Part shown: positions 21,300 through 35,700 of the stretch, in pieces
How positions within the stretch are numbered: the stretch's first letter is position 1
Layout: the number at the start of each line of letters is the position of its first letter
Assembly (NCBI RefSeq): GCF_030035675.1
Contig: NC_084483.1
Span: forward strand, 4,979,501 to 5,043,500
Reading direction: 5' to 3'
Source of the DNA: Rhineura floridana
Lineage: Eukaryota; Chordata; Lepidosauria; Squamata; Rhineuridae
DNA: 64,000 bases
The notes under the pieces: model-generated
Databases searched by the model: none
Seen by the model: only the letters and a program-made list of their open reading frames with translations
What the model was told of the DNA's origin: nothing
Program-made: the position numbers and the translations under genes

Positions 21300-22240
21300 C
21301 AGGGATAGAAGCTGGAGAAATGCCTGTGTCCTGTTTTATTTGGCCCTCTGCAGGTAAGTGAACAGAAGACAATGCACCTGCATTATTTCAGTGCTGGTGT
21401 TGGGATCAGGGATTTTTGAGCATGTGATGAAGATGTCAGTTAAATTATATCTAAATACGCTATAAACTGAGATGCATATTTTCTGAAGGGTATCTTGCTG
21501 TATTGTCCATTTTCAATGTGATTGGTGCTTTCCAGTGATTTAAATACTGTTAGCAAAATAAGGGCAGCATCTATATATCCCATCAGAGTGCTGCTCTCTA
21601 CATCTTGGTAACAGGTGTAGCTACGGTTGCCAGGCTTGGCCTGATCCTGATCCTGTATCTTTAGGAGAAGAGAAAGTCAGCCAAGTGCAGATGTTCTTGC
21701 AACACTTCAATGAGAAAAACCACAAGGTGGAATTCTCCCTTCCCCCTGCACAACTTTTAAAGATACAGAAGACCTCTTGGAGGCTGCAACCTTGGCTGAC
21801 TTCTAAACATACAGGATGTCTCAGGCCCTGAACCTGGCAACACTAGGTGTAGCATGAGAACAGTCCTGCCCTGATGTATTTCATCAGGAAAGACTAAATA
21901 GGCAACAGTGTTAAAGCCTGTATTAGAGAGTTGTGTTCAGCTATTCATCAATCTCTGCTCCCCCCCCCTCCCCATAACATTCATAATACCAGCAGATGTG
22001 TAATCGTCCTGGGTCTCAGGATGTCTTAGACCCCTTACTTTTTTGGGAGTCGGGTCTCAGCAGAATATGTCTCTAGTGTCCCATGAGCCAATCAGCATGA
22101 AAGGGGAGTGTGTGTGCCTCTGTAACTTCCTTCCTGCTGATTGGAGGTAATCAGAGTGAAAACAGTCCCTATTAGATTCTGCTCCAAAAGCCAATTTGTG
22201 GAGAGTGAGAAGTCTGTAATTGTAGAAGAGACAGTGAATC
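21300..22240. other. intergenic spacer between CCT4 and FAM161A
   Basis: No coding exon recognised. The pieces at about 21620-21850 look paired: 'gccaggcttggcctgatcct...tctttaggagaagagaaagtcagcc' and, inverted, 'tggctgacttctaaacatac...ctgaacctggcaa'. This is possibly a decayed inverted-repeat element. Confidence 0.4.
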
Positions 22241-22245
22241 CTGAT

Positions 22246-22640
22246 GATGATAATAATAATAATAATAATAAAATTTTATTTCTAAGCCGCCTATCTGGCC
22301 GAATTAACGGCCACTCTAGGCGGCATACATAAAAATTTAAATACAACATATAAGTACAATTACAACATCAACCTCTAATTAATCAAACCCACCCACATCT
22401 TTACAAAATAAAACTAGATTACCCAGGAGTCCCATAGGCCTGCCTAAACAGGGAGGGGGCATGGCGAAGGTCATATGGCAGAGAATTCCAGAGGGTGGGG
22501 GCCACCACTGAGAAGGCCCTCTCTCTGGTCCGCACCAGCCTAGCTGTTTTAACTGGTGGGACCGAGAGAAGGTCTTGTGAGGCTGATCTCGTCAGGCGGC
22601 ATATTTGGTGATGCTGGAGGCGCTCCTTTAGATAAACTAA
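22246..22640 (-). repeat. L2 LINE, 3' 400 bp
   Basis: Minus strand encodes VYLKERLQHHQICRLTRSAS, KTARLVRTRERAFSVVAPTL and WNSLPYDLRHAPS, the L2 C-terminus. The 3' end lies at the (aat)n run near 22246. Both sides show tgatgat, a possible short target duplication. Strongly 5'-truncated and fairly young. Confidence 0.88.
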
Positions 22641-23340
22641 TGATGATAGCATGCCACCTACATTATCAAGCAGTTGGGTAGCAGCACGAAATAAGTAATT
22701 CAAGCAATATCTCTGGCAATATCTCAATCTCTGTGGCAGTGAGAACTGACAATGAAATGGCGAAAGTGACAGAGAAGCAGAAAGCACTATTAAAGTCTGG
22801 TCAGATTATTCTATAATCTTAGAAAGGTTGTATAATTTTAGAAGGGGGCGGGGGCTGTGGCTTTTATGAAAGGGGCCCCGCACTTCTGAATTTGCCACCG
22901 CTCAATTGAATACCGGGCGAAAGCTCCGCGCAATCTACAAAAGGGGGATGTGGACAGTGGAGTACATCGTAACGTGATGGTTCATAGTAATCTGTCTACC
23001 TACTCCTTTCTCCCTCCCCCGAAAATCTGTAAACGGGACACGGTAGCTCTCACTACAATGTGGTGGGAAATACTACTGGTCAATTTCCACCCCCCTTCCT
23101 TTTTTTTTTTAAAGTGCATGAATGTCTGCTCTGCTTTGAGGCTATTACCTGCTGCTACCAAAAACCGCAGCCAGTCTTTTGTACCCTTCTAATGAGGAAG
23201 AAAAAGTAAAAATACACAAAACAGCCTGCCTCCTAAAATATCCAGGAAGTCCCATCTCCAGGTCTTTGCGTTGCTGTACGGGCCACGCGTTTGCTCACAA
23301 GCGAATGTCCCGTTAGAGTCGCCGTAGCGTTCCCGGCGAG

Positions 23341-23353
23341 GTTCCTTGGCAAC
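23341..23353 (+). promoter_or_regulatory. RFX X-box, GTTCCTTGGCAAC
   Basis: The 13-mer fits the RFX-factor X-box consensus (GTTGCCATGGCAAC type, two half-sites with a short spacer) and lies 43 bases upstream of the FAM161A ATG inside the CpG-rich block. RFX factors drive many ciliary genes through X-boxes at this distance, and FAM161A is a ciliary protein. The functional claim is inference. Confidence 0.65.
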
Positions 23354-23395
23354 CAACCACGGCAAGCGGCTTTCTCCGGTTCTTTTGAAAGGGTC

Positions 23396-23515
23396 ATGGA
23401 CGCGGCCTACCGAGTCGCTTCGCTCACAGTTTCCTGTCTTCATACGCCGGTGAACCCGCGCACCAGAGCGCCGGTCGCGCTTTGCGAACGAGAGGCCGGG
23501 GGTGGCGAGTGGCAG
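23396..23515 (+). CDS. FAM161A: FAM161A exon 1 (start codon)
   Basis: ATG at 23396 begins MDAAYRVASLTVSCLHTPVN, aligning with human MATSHRVAKLVASSLQTPVN, which fixes the start. The exon ends CAG|gtaggt. A second possible GT four bases on would put a TAG stop at the next junction, so 23515 is the junction. It is shorter than the human exon, lacking the Glu-rich end. Confidence 0.93.
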
Positions 23516-26500
23516 GTAGGTAAGGCGACTATGAAGCTGCCGCCGCCGGTATTGTTCGCCCCGTGGCAGGGTTGCTGCTGCCCCCTAGTGTCCTGGGGAG
23601 GGAATGAGTGGAGACTGCTTTCTTAAAGCTTTTTTGGCCACATTTGAGAGTTTTATTATTGTATCGTTGCTGTATTTATTATGAACAAAGGCTGTGCCAA
23701 TAATATTTGCACGCCGGGCACTAATCTAGCTGGTCTGGAGGGTTTTTCTCCTGGGAAAAGTGATACGTTAGAGCAGTGGTTCTCAAAAGGTTTTGCGCGG
23801 CGCACTGTAAAATATATAAGAATTTTCTGGCGCACTTTGTGTACAAAATTAAATATATATTAATATATTTTAAACTGTGAATAGAAATAAACTATAGAAA
23901 ACTATTACTTACCATATACAAATGGGTTTCTTCTCATTTTTAAAATATACTTTCATAATATTTGAGGCACATCTAGCCACCTCTTAGGGCGCACCAGTGT
24001 GTCTGGGCGCACTGTTTGAGAACCACTGCGTTAGATTATTATCTAAATATAAAAAGGTACTCAGATGTAAATTTTTAGGAACCACCCTATTATTTGTGAT
24101 GTGATTTTAACATTTTAAAACTGCCTTTAATGATGTATTGTAAAACTGTTGTGACCTGCCCTGGGACCTTTGGGTGAAGGGCGGGCAATACATCTAAAGA
24201 ATAATAATGATAATGTTGCATATCTGCTAAAGATGAAAGAGGTAGGAGAAGGGGGATAGATGAAAGTGCAGCCTGTGTATGTCTACTCAGAAGTCACCCC
24301 CTTTAAGTGGTGCTTACTCCCAGGTAAGTGTGTTTAAAGTTATAGCCTTATTTTGTGTAGGTACTTTCCTAGCTAGCAAAGCAGATTGTGCTTTCATCAG
24401 AGGTGTCTCTTCTCTTCCCCAACCCCCATCATTGTGTGAGCAGTTCTTCTTAACAAACAGGCTTTGTGATGAGCTGTCCAGATATAGTGTAGCTCTGTCT
24501 AAGTAGATTATAGCTCTGAAGTAGTATTGACACATTTGCCCTTCCCTACAACCTGGACTCTTAAAGTCTTTATGAGCTGTGGGACCAGGATAAATTCAAC
24601 AACTAACACTGCCCCAACAGTTGGTGCAATGGCTGGAAATCACAAATGTCAGCAGCTGAGAAAAATGTCATCGCTGACATCTCTACACACCTTCAATTTC
24701 CTGTCATGATGTAAATAACATTTGGTTATTAAGGCGGTGAGGATTTATATATATACACACTGAAAGATGGAAAGCTCCTTTCAAAATCCCCTGTGTTTGT
24801 GCCTTTCCTTCCTGCTTGTACCTTGAGCAGCTACGAGACTGCACACAGTTAACTGGCAATGCTTTTAGCAGCATGATGAAAACTGTAGTAGCTAAATTTG
24901 TGCATCTTGTATACTTTTGCTTCAAACTGAGGTGGCAATGCTTTCTGATGCTGGGATTTTGTAATGAAAACCAGCGACATTTTTTCTGTGTTGATGCCTC
25001 CCTGAGCTGGACTCAAATGTTTGACAATCTGACATTGCTGTAAGTCCACGTTTGTGCTGTGTGAGTGGCAGTTGTACCTTGCCAGGCTGTGTAAAGCTCT
25101 GACTGGGCATAGGCTTGCTTCTCCAGCATGAAGGAGAGTGCATATTGCAAAGTCTGTGTATGTGTGTTTGTGTGTGTGTGATGGGTAGGATTAGGCGCTA
25201 TGTCCTATGGGTCTTCCTCATGCCGCCCTTCTATTCTGAGAAGAGAAGTGAGCTGGCACTAACATCACTTTGCCTTCACTTTGAGCAAGAAAGGTAAGAG
25301 ACAACCTGCTTTTAAATGAGTTGAATACTAGCATTGTAAGAATAAAGGCTTACATTTTAAAGTTTGCTATCTGCAAAAGGTAGAAACACTGCAAGTTTTG
25401 AAACATTCCCTTTTTTTAGGTTAAAAAAATATGAAAATAGTTCTAAATAGCTGTTGCTTTTTGTAGCATTTTTGTGAAGACATTAATGTAATGTTTCTGA
25501 AAATGTGTAAGTCACAAATATGACGGTATTGTATTGGCTTATTTAGAAAAACAGATGGTATTCGTACACCAAACCTATCCAAATCTCTTAACAAGCTTGA
25601 CATCAAAGGAGCTGAAATACATTTACATATAGCTGAAGAGAAAAATGCAGTGTTTTAATATATATGTTGTTGAAATGCATGCAATATTAGAAACTAATGA
25701 ATTTTTACATGACAGCACTAAATTTGCATAGACTTTTACATGGAAATGGAAATGGGCTGCCTTCAAGTCGATCCCGACTTATGACGACCCTACGAATAGG
25801 GTTTTCATGGTAAGCGGTATTCAGAGGGGGTTTCCCATTGCCTCCCTCTGAGGCTAGTCCTCCCCAGCTGGCTTGGGCCTGCTCAGCTTGCCACAGCTGC
25901 ACAAGCCAGCCCCTTCCTTGTCCGCAACTGCCAGCTGGGGGGCAACTGGGCTCCTTGGGACTATGCCGCTTGCCCACGGCTGCACAGGTGGCAGGGCACG
26001 TAACCCCTGAGCCACTCACTGTGGGGTGATCTTTAGCTGGCCCTTGACACCCCGGAGACATGAGTGGGGATTTGAACTCTGGACTCCCAGCCAGGCTCTC
26101 TTTCCCACTGTGCTATACCAGCTGTTAAACTTTTACATAGATGCGGCTTTTTGCACAGTCTATCCCTATTCTCTTCCCAGAATGCCTAGGACTCGGTGCA
26201 AAAGTTCTCCTGTTCTATGGTTGTCATACAGCCAATCAGACCCATCACCAAAAATAATCTTTTACTTTTGTGCCTGCAAAGGGCTTTGCGCATCGTTAAG
26301 GGTGCCACAATGCAATCCTGTGCTTTATCTTTCAAGGAGTACGTGCTTGGCGTGCAGAGGTATATTTGTCATAGAGAAGAACTTTATGCCAGGGATATAT
26401 ACTATATAAGCATCAGTGTTATAACCATACAGATTTATAGGTATTTGTGTACTGTGCTGTTCAGAAAGGACTTATCTATTTTAGCTGACATCCAATATCC

Positions 26501-26730
26501 GTGTCCATACTGTGGGCAGATGGACACAGTTGGAGTTCATCCATTTATCTTGTCAAGTAGGGCATTTATTATAGATGTGGGATGTTGTCATGCTCCTTGG
26601 ACCCTACTTTTACTATGTCTCAACAGTTTCAAATGCTGAAAGATGTTGAGTTTGATAGCTGGTCTTATGGCATCTACTGCCTGACCAAATTATTAGCATT
26701 TTAATAAAACTTATTTCTCCTAGGGAAACC

Positions 26731-26770
<40 letters not shown>

Positions 26771-29700
26771 GTTGCTTTCCTTGCAAAGCAACCTAAAGCA
26801 ACTTACAACAATAAGATTAAAACCAATTATACAAATAAACTCATTAAAACAACAAGATCAGTACAAATAAAAGAAGCCATTGATATCTAAAGCCCTTCAA
26901 GTTAAGGGCCAAAAGCCTAGGTAAAAAGGAAGGTAAAACAACAACAATAATAATACTCTCTTTTAGGATAGTTTGAGTCCTGAGAAACAGCAGAATTCTA
27001 CTATGCATGCTGATCGCAAAGACTGGATAGACCTCTCCAAATTGTATCTTTCAAATCAAGAATATCACTTAAAGCTGGAAGAGCTTAAGAATGCTCACCT
27101 GGAGACCATGGCAACATTGGAAAACATGTATCGGAATAAACTATATCTAAATGGCGTTAAACCTTTAAGAAAAGTGGATGCGAACTATAGGTATGGTTTC
27201 TAATAATAACTATTTCTATGATGTTGTTTTTCTGAAGATGTTAAATGTTGCAGATATGTTATAGAGGAATCTGCATGCTGATAATCCCACCAAAATGGTG
27301 TTCCAGTTTTGTATACTAAAAGCCAAGAGGCCTTGATTTTTCAAAACTGCAAAAGAAACTTCAGTTCTCTTGGGTCTTTATATCTGGCCACATTTGTCTC
27401 AGAAAGAATAGCAGAATAAGGAAGAGAACTTTTTAAAAAAATCTTGTATTTTGCACCTTAATCACCAGAAGATAATTACTGTTTCTAAACTTAGGTTCAA
27501 TTCCCTAAAAAGAAATATTGAATTTTATTTTATTTATTAAATATATGTCCCACCCTTCTTCCCAAAGGTGTCCTGCCCTAGGCTGCTGAAGTCAGACTCG
27601 GACGTGAATGTGTGCTTTTCTTTAATAGGTTTAATAGAAAGTGTCAGGTCATAACTCTTCATAGATCAGGTTACAGGTTTCCTCCTGAAAGTTATGGAAA
27701 CAGATGCACCTCACTGAGGAGGGCATTCCACAAACGGGGAGCCACCACTGAAAAGGCCCTGTCATGGGTCAACACCAGCCAGGCAGCCACCTGTGATGGT
27801 ACCACTATCGAGGCCTACCCTGCCAATCATAGGGTCCACGAAGATTGTTACTAGAGAAAGTGCTCTTTTAGGTACTTGGGTCCTAAGCCATTTAGAGATT
27901 TTTATGCTAGTACTAAGACACTAACTGGGCCCACTAGCAGACTGGCAAGCCAGTGCAGCACTTTCAGGACTAATGACACATGGTCCCATCAGGCTGCTGC
28001 AGTTACCAGCCTAGTAGCTGCAAACTACACTAGCCACAGCCTCTGGACCATCTCCAAGGGCAGCCCCACATACAGCACATTACAGTAGTCCAGGTAGGAA
28101 GTCACCAGAGCATGGACAACTGAGGCCAGGCTATCCCGGTCCAGAAACAACTGTAGCTGGTGAATCAGCCTCAGCTGGTCAAAAGCATTCCTAGCTACAG
28201 AAGCCACTTGGGACTCTAGTGACAAGTTGGAATCCAGGAGTACTCCCAGACTATGAACCTGTTCTTTTGGGGACAGTAGAACCCCTCCCAGAGCAGGTCA
28301 TACACCTAATTCGTAGACACAGGAACCCACCCATATGCAGCGCTTCTACCTTATCAGGATTCAGCCTCAGGTTTTTGCCCCCATCCAGCCCACCTCTGCC
28401 TGCAGATACCTGCCCAACACCTTCACAGCCTCACCTGATTCAGAGAGAATGGAGATAATAGAGCTGTATGTCATCAGCATACTAGGAGCACCATGCTCCA
28501 GTGGCATTAATTTGATTTAAAATGTCCTTAATTGTAGGATAAATGCCTTAATCCTGTTAAAAGCATCACAGACGAACAACTCTTGCGATTTACAGTAGGC
28601 TTTATATATTGGATGAAATGTAAATTTTTAGCTTTCAGAGTTACCAAGGGCTAGAAGAGATGTGACACTGCTAATTGCTTAACTATGAGCAAGAAATTTA
28701 GAGTGCAGGATTGCATACTTCTTCCTTCCCATTCCATTCTTCTGTGCTGGAGTATAAATTCATTCTAGGGATATAACACTGATTAACTGTTATGTTGACA
28801 GTTTAGGAGATAAATACATTATTTGGGGAGAAATACTGAAATGGGACTGAAATGTGTTGCACCTCAGAATCTTTGTACATAGGATCATAGGGTGCTCCCT
28901 TATACTGAGCCAGACCCTTGGTCCGCCTAACTATTACCTACATTGGCTGGCAGCAGCTCTCCAGGGTTCCCAGGTGGGTTCTCTCCTGGCCCTACTTGTA
29001 AATGTCAGGGATTGAACCTGGAACTTCCTGCATGCAAAGCAAATGCTCTACCACCAAGCTGTGGCCCATTTCTCTTTACGTAGTAATGCATTGCCTTTTG
29101 TTTAAGGTTCTTAGAACACTGTTCAAATATAACCTAGGGAGCACCTTCTAAAATTAATGTTCAGCTTTGCTAATAGAAGAACCACTGTGTACTTTGTTCT
29201 TCTGTCCTCTGTCTTACAAGCGACCAGTGCGATGAGTTCCAATCATAGAGATTGTGACTAACTAGCAATTCTTAATATTTCTTAAGGGAACTCTCCCATT
29301 GCTTTCCTGTTTCAGCATGTCTGTGAAACATGAAAGGCATGGCAGAGCAATCCAATTTAGGGGAAGCCGGCATAAGTGTGCTGGCGCAAGAGAAGCCGGG
29401 GTAACGTTAGGCCTCGTCCAATTGCCGTTTAGGAGCCTCTGGGTTGGCTGAACAGGGACCAGAAAGTAAAAGCTTGGCCTACCAAATATCACTACTGGGG
29501 AGTAAGCCCTCTCCATTGACTTCTATTGTATTTATTTTCTTAGACTGATCTTTTTCCTGAAGTAACTTTTGCCTGAATTGGGACCTGCAGGAGCACTGTG
29601 AACACAAGTTGGATGTGGCCTAAGTCCCTTCACCTTGGCCCCTCGCCCGACACCCCCCCTGAATGCCCCTTTTTGGGGACTTATGTCGGTTTTGGCTGAC

Positions 29701-32700
29701 CTCCGGTTGAGCCGTGCTGAGGGACTTACACTGGCATAGCCCTTCTGAGCCAGAACCCAGATGGCTCAGGTGGAGATCTGCATCCAGCTCCCCTCAGCCT
29801 GGCATAAATGTGAGTTGGATTGTTCCATAAGTTTGCAAAAATGTTGTCTAGTACCATCTTAAGATTGAAACAAGCTTTAGATACCATCATGACCTTACTC
29901 AAAAACACCTTTCCTACGCTTTAACAACTCTTTTTAAACATCCAGCCTGAGGAAGTTCTGTGTAGCACACAAGGTTATGAATATTGCTTGGTCCTACTAA
30001 CAATATTTTACTAGCCTGTGTATTTTATTGTAAGGAATCAGCTTCCTGATATTAACCTATATGAAATTAGAATGTTTTCCCCTTGCTTATGCTGAACATT
30101 CCCTTAGACTGAGAGTACAAAATTATGATGTGTGAAATGATGAGGGTCTTACAGAAATGTGTTCCCCCCAGGGTTCCGAAAACATGTCATCAAAGAATTC
30201 TTCAGCTGGGGGCCTGAAGAACACTATGAACTTATTACTTCTGTTCTGTAAAGTTTGGCTATATCACTCAGTTTAGAGATAGCTACTTTTCAAGCTTTCA
30301 GTGAATAAAGGAGATGAGCTGGGACAGGTAGGCCCAACTCTGCCACACTGTTGGGATCTTCTAGACTTGAAATGCTCCTCCACTCCATTACTCATCAAGG
30401 CAGGAGATCCCACAACTTGTTTTTTTAAAGCTGATTATATTTTGCTGCTTGTAGAAAACTAACCTTCACCTTTTTTTGCCTTTTAGATCAACCTGGGAGC
30501 CAAGCCCTTTTCAATCTCAGAATATGTGTAAATCATTTTCTGATCCTGATTTAAACAATTATTTTAATTCAAATTTATCCCATATACCTGATAAAGAATT
30601 GGAGTTAGAAGAAAATGACAGTGAAGGCAGTTTACTAACATTTGGTAAGGAACAAGTTAAAAATGCATGGGATGGGGTTTCTCTGGATGATTATTCTCAC
30701 AGCAACAAAAGTATTTCATCCAAATTACAGACTTTGAAGAAGAGCAAGAGGAAGAAAAAAAAGTGGTCCCCAAAGATCACAGTACCTGAACCTTTCCAAA
30801 TGACTATCAGAGAAGCTAAGAAAAAACAACAGAACATCAAATCAAAGTCACTGATTGAACTGGAAAATAACTTGCTGAAGAAACAATTAGAAGAGGATGC
30901 AGAGTGTCAAAAGAAATTCCGAGCCAATCCAGTACCTGCTTATGTTTTTGTCCCTCTCTATCATGAAATAATGCAGGAAAATGAAGGACGTAGAAAGTCA
31001 CTAAAAGAGAGGAGTAGAGAGATCCTTCTCACTACACAGAAGCCATTTCAGTTTATTGAACGAGAAGCACAAAAAAAAGAAATGAGGAAAATGCAAGTGA
31101 TGGGCCTATCCTCATCGGAAAAGAAAGCAAAAGTGTTCAAAGCAAAGCCAGTTCCTAAGTTCGTTTACGGTTCAGAAGTCTATGAGAAGCTAAAGGAAGA
31201 GGAGCTCTATAGAGATATTCGAATTCAGATGAGATCGGCAGAGCTTCTGCACAATTCATCCCTTCCTAACAGCAGGTTAGGAAATAGAGGTGCCAATAAG
31301 AGTAAGCAACAAAATTGTCTCGACCAGAGTGAAGAATTGGAACAGAAACCAAAGTCCAAAGCCAAGGTCCCAGATTTTGAAAAGTTACATCAAAAATTCC
31401 TGAAGCAGCTTGAGAGAGAGAAGAATGTGAAACCCATTACAGTCTGTGAACCCTTCAATCTCCATACATCAAATATCCCATCCAACAAAGAGAAAATTCT
31501 TGAGGACATCCAAATGGATGAAGAAAAATTAAAGGAAACACGTTGGCCCTATGCCTCTTCAAGAGCTAAGCCTCAGATGAGGTCTTTGAATGCAAATTCA
31601 TCTCCTTCACTCTGTGAAAAATCTACATCTCCAAGAATCACAGAATCTACAAGAAGGCGATTACAAGCAGTAAGGTGAGCTGTTCATTGGCACGGACTGG
31701 TGTAATTATTACAGGTTTAAATTCAAGTTGCTTGTGGAAAGTAAAAACATATTGGTGCAGTAAGATACAAAATACTTGTGTTGGTTATTGCTGTGTTTTT
31801 GCATTGAAGTTAAAACTATTACGTTTATCTAGAGCCACTGAGAAAGTGTTTGGAAAGGTTTTTATAGTCTGAATTCAAGGCGTTTGTACTAAGGTTGAAG
31901 CCATGGGACTTCTGTTGTCTTAAACTAAATGGAACGAGAGCCAACTTACTAGCTCAGATATATTGCACAGGAGACTGAGAACTCAAGACAGATTTTTGGC
32001 ATTTCAAAACCACCAGGTTTACATCTCTTCTCACCTCTAGTATCTTCACATAGCGTTGTTGGTGTTATAGACAAATCATTGGGGTGCAGGAGATGGGAAA
32101 GAGAGAGAGGAAGATTGTCCTTTTCTCATCTTGTTTTGCCTTTTGTTCAGTTGTGGGTGGGAAGGGGCAGTGAGGGGGATGAAGGTCTCCTTCAATTTTC
32201 CTCCTCATATCATCTACAGAGTCCTTATGTGCAGAGGGAAGGAATAGGAAATGGAGAAAGCAGGCAAAAGGGTAGGGGGATGCTCTCTCCTCCTGCCATT
32301 CTCTTTCACGCAGTAGATGGGTTTCATACAGACCCAGGTAAGCACCTCTGCTGCCATACTATACTCACTGGAGACTGCGATATTTGGCCTCCACCCCAAC
32401 CACCAGTGCAGTTGTTCATGTGTGAGATGCCCCTTCAGCAACAGCTTGCAAGTGCCGCTGTCTCTGAGGATTTTTCCAGTTACTGTAGGCTTGATCCTGT
32501 AATGAGGCCAGGCTCCCATGTGGGGTGCTACAGCAAGACCAACAGGGCTAGCAATTTCCTGAGCCCAATGGCCTTGGTGTAATGGTGGTGGAAGCAGATG
32601 TTCCTCTGGGAACTGTGTGCGTGAACGGTTGGCTCTTTTCTCTAATAGGGTAAGGAAACCATCTTTGTATAGGCTCATGGATGATTATAATAAGTACATT

Positions 32701-35700
32701 ACTTCTTGGTCTTTATGGGTGCATCCTTACAAAGACTTTTCTGGATTTAAATTTATTTAGCCTTACTTTATTTGATCGTTCAGGGATTCAGCTGAGGAAA
32801 AAAAGAAAGTGGAAGAAGAGCGGAAAAGAAGCAGAGCAAAGCAGAAACAAAGAGCAAGAAAACTTCAGAGACTTATAAACTCCCGGGCTGAGGCAAATCA
32901 CCCACGTCAGAGTCCAGCTCAGATGCATACATCGAAGTTAAAAATATTCAGGTATTCTGTAATGCAGTGATTCCCAACCTGGGGGCCGCGGCCCCCAAGG
33001 GGGTTGCGAAACAATCAAAAGGGGGTCGTGAAGAAGACAGATTTTTTTTCAAAAAAGGAACCTCAAATAATGGTAAGCCACAGATGGAGTGTTGCCCCTA
33101 CCCCTTTTCTATCTCTATGGTGACTGCCCCTCCGCCAGGGCCGTATCCTTTCCCACCCGTGACGTTGTCGATGTCATAACGCTCCCATTGTCTCCTCCCA
33201 CTGCACGGGATGAGCTCACCCTTCCCGCCTAAATCCACGAAGGGGGCGCGTGGTTGCAGAGAGGAAGTAACACAATCGGCTGGAGCTCCGCTGTTGCTGT
33301 GTCTTTTTCTGGCCAGCCCAGCCCAGCTACTTGACCACCTTCCCCTCCCTTCTCCCCGACGGGTTGTCTTCTTTCCTTTCTTTCTCCTCCTCCACCCCAC
33401 CCACCCCGCTTCCAGCCCTGCTTGCCTGCCATGGGCTCCTGCTGGGAGAAAGCAAAGTGGTGAGCGCAGGGCTACAGCTGGGGCGGGCTGCAGGTGAGGG
33501 CATGGAGGGTGGGAGGTCTTTGGAGCAACAGAAAACTACACGGAGGCAGGATCGCTCCTGGGGTGGTGTTAGTGTTATGCTCTCAAATGTATATGGTGCC
33601 TCATAGAATTAGATAGGCAACATCAGATAAGATACCTCCCCCCCTCAAGTCAACACCTGGGTAAAATCTCGTGCCCACAAATAGGCTTTCGGGTACCCTA
33701 TCTTTCCTGGGTGCGTAGCAGATGAGGCTCGGTGTGTGTGTGTGATGCCATGCTAGAGAATTTCGTGAGAAATCCTTAAACAAGTTCAAAACTAAAGGCG
33801 CTGCAACTGCACGTTTGTTAACTGTGCTAAACGCTTCTCTTCCCCAGTCCCAGACATAACTGCTGCTCCACCACCTACTAGCCGCCCTCCTCCTGAACTA
33901 GATGGTTTGGGCTGAACGGGAAGGTGTGCACTGCAAGCTCTCTTGAATAGGAGTGATTCAGCTTGCATGCACAGTGGCTGCACAACTTAAAACTACTCAG
34001 CATGCATTCTATATCTGGTAATTTTCTGCCAGGCAGCCACTACACATGCAGTCTGGATCACTCCCATTCTAGAGTGTCTACACTGCACACCTTCCCACCA
34101 AACACGGCGTGCAGGAGGAAGCCAGCCCAGATTGAAAACCTGCAGTAAAGGGACAAGGGAGTGGAGGCAGGAGTGGCTTTTACTGAGGCTTTTCTCCTCT
34201 CTGATGAAGGGGGAGCAACACTGGGCTGAAAACGTCAGAAGGGATGTTTTCTTCTTCCCTCCCAGCATGATAGCTTCTTGAAAAGGAAGAGGAATCCCTT
34301 TTCTTGTTTGTGTGTGTGTGTGGGGGGGAGAAGAAGCCAATGAGCTTGTTGCATTGAAATCAAAATATTGAAACAAGTTAGATGTGCAACCAGATTTGAA
34401 GTTGAAACGTACATCTCTTCAACCAGACTTCCAGTCTCTGACAGCTGCAAAACAGCACCAGCCTTCTCATTAACTCAGTTATACCATGGATGTATGAGCT
34501 TGATTTTAATAACTTGTCAACAGTAATCATTTGGTCACCTGGACACTCTTGGGCTGCATTCACTGTACATTTATTCCACTATTATTCCTCTTGAAACAGT
34601 CATGGCTTCCCCCAAAGTATGCTGGGAAGTGTAGTTAACGATGCTGAGAGTTGTTACCAGACCCTTGTTCCCCTCACAGATCTACAATTCCCAGAGTTTC
34701 CTGGGAAGAGGGTTGGAACGTTAAACCACTCTGGGAACTATAGCTCTCTGAGGAGAACAGGAGCCTCCTAACAACCCTCAGCACCCTTCACAAACTACAC
34801 TTCCCAGGCTTCTTTGAGGGAAGCCATCAGAAAAGGTACCGCCAGGGCCAAGAAGATGCCAGCATGGTTAACGAGCAAAGTCAAGGAAGCTCTTAGAGGC
34901 AAAAAGTCTTCCTTCAGAAAATGGAAGTCTTGTCCAAATGAAGAAAATAAAAAAGAACACAAACTCTGGCAAAAGAAATGCAAGAAGACAATAAGGGATG
35001 CTAAAAAAGAATTTGAGGAGCACATTGCTAAGAACATAAAAACCAACAACAAAAAATTCTATAAATACATTCAAAGCAGGAGACCATCTAGGGAGGCGAT
35101 TGGACCCTTGGATGATAAGGGAGTCAAAGGTGTACTAAAGAACGATAAGGAGATTGCAGAGAAGCTAAATGAATTCTTTGCATCTGTCTTCACAGTGGAA
35201 GATATAGGGCAGATCCCTGAACCTGAACTAACATTTGGAGGAAGGGATTCTGAGGAACTGAGACAAATAGTGGTAACGAGAGAGGAAGTTCTAGGCTTAA
35301 TGGACAATATAAAAACTGACAAATCACCAGGCCCGGATGGCATCCACCCGAGAGTTCTCAAAGAACTCAAAGGTGAAATTGCTGATCTGCTAACTAAAAT
35401 ATGTAACTTGTCCCTCGGGTCCTCCTCCGTGCCTGAGGACTGGAAAGTGGGAAATGTAACGCCAATCTTCAAAAAGAGATCCAGAGGGGATCCCGGAAAT
35501 TACAGGCCAGTTAGCTTAACTTCTGTCCCTGGAAAACTGGTAGAAAGTATTATTAAAGCTAGATTAACTAAGCACATAGAAGAACAAGCCTTGCTGAAGC
35601 AGAGCCAGCATGGCTTCTGCAAGGGAAAGTCCTGTCTCAGTAACCTCTTAGAATTCTTTGAGAGTGTCAATAAGCATATAGATAGAGGTGATCCAGTGGA

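Larger units (their letters stand above)
23260..23560 (+). promoter_or_regulatory. FAM161A: FAM161A CpG-rich promoter and first exon region
   Basis: CpG density rises sharply here (acgcgt, gcgttcccggcgagg, ggacgcggcc, cgccggtcgcgc) compared with the CpG-poor surroundings. The block spans the FAM161A start codon and first donor, consistent with a CpG-island promoter without TATA. The transcription start cannot be fixed from sequence. Confidence 0.7.

Noticed and set aside
26732-26769. CRISPR-like array
   Set aside because: It is a simple (TTA)n microsatellite. The window is vertebrate.
32079-32678. Overlapping long frames in FAM161A intron 3
   Set aside because: No splice borders or recognisable domains, and both strands are open, which is typical of chance.
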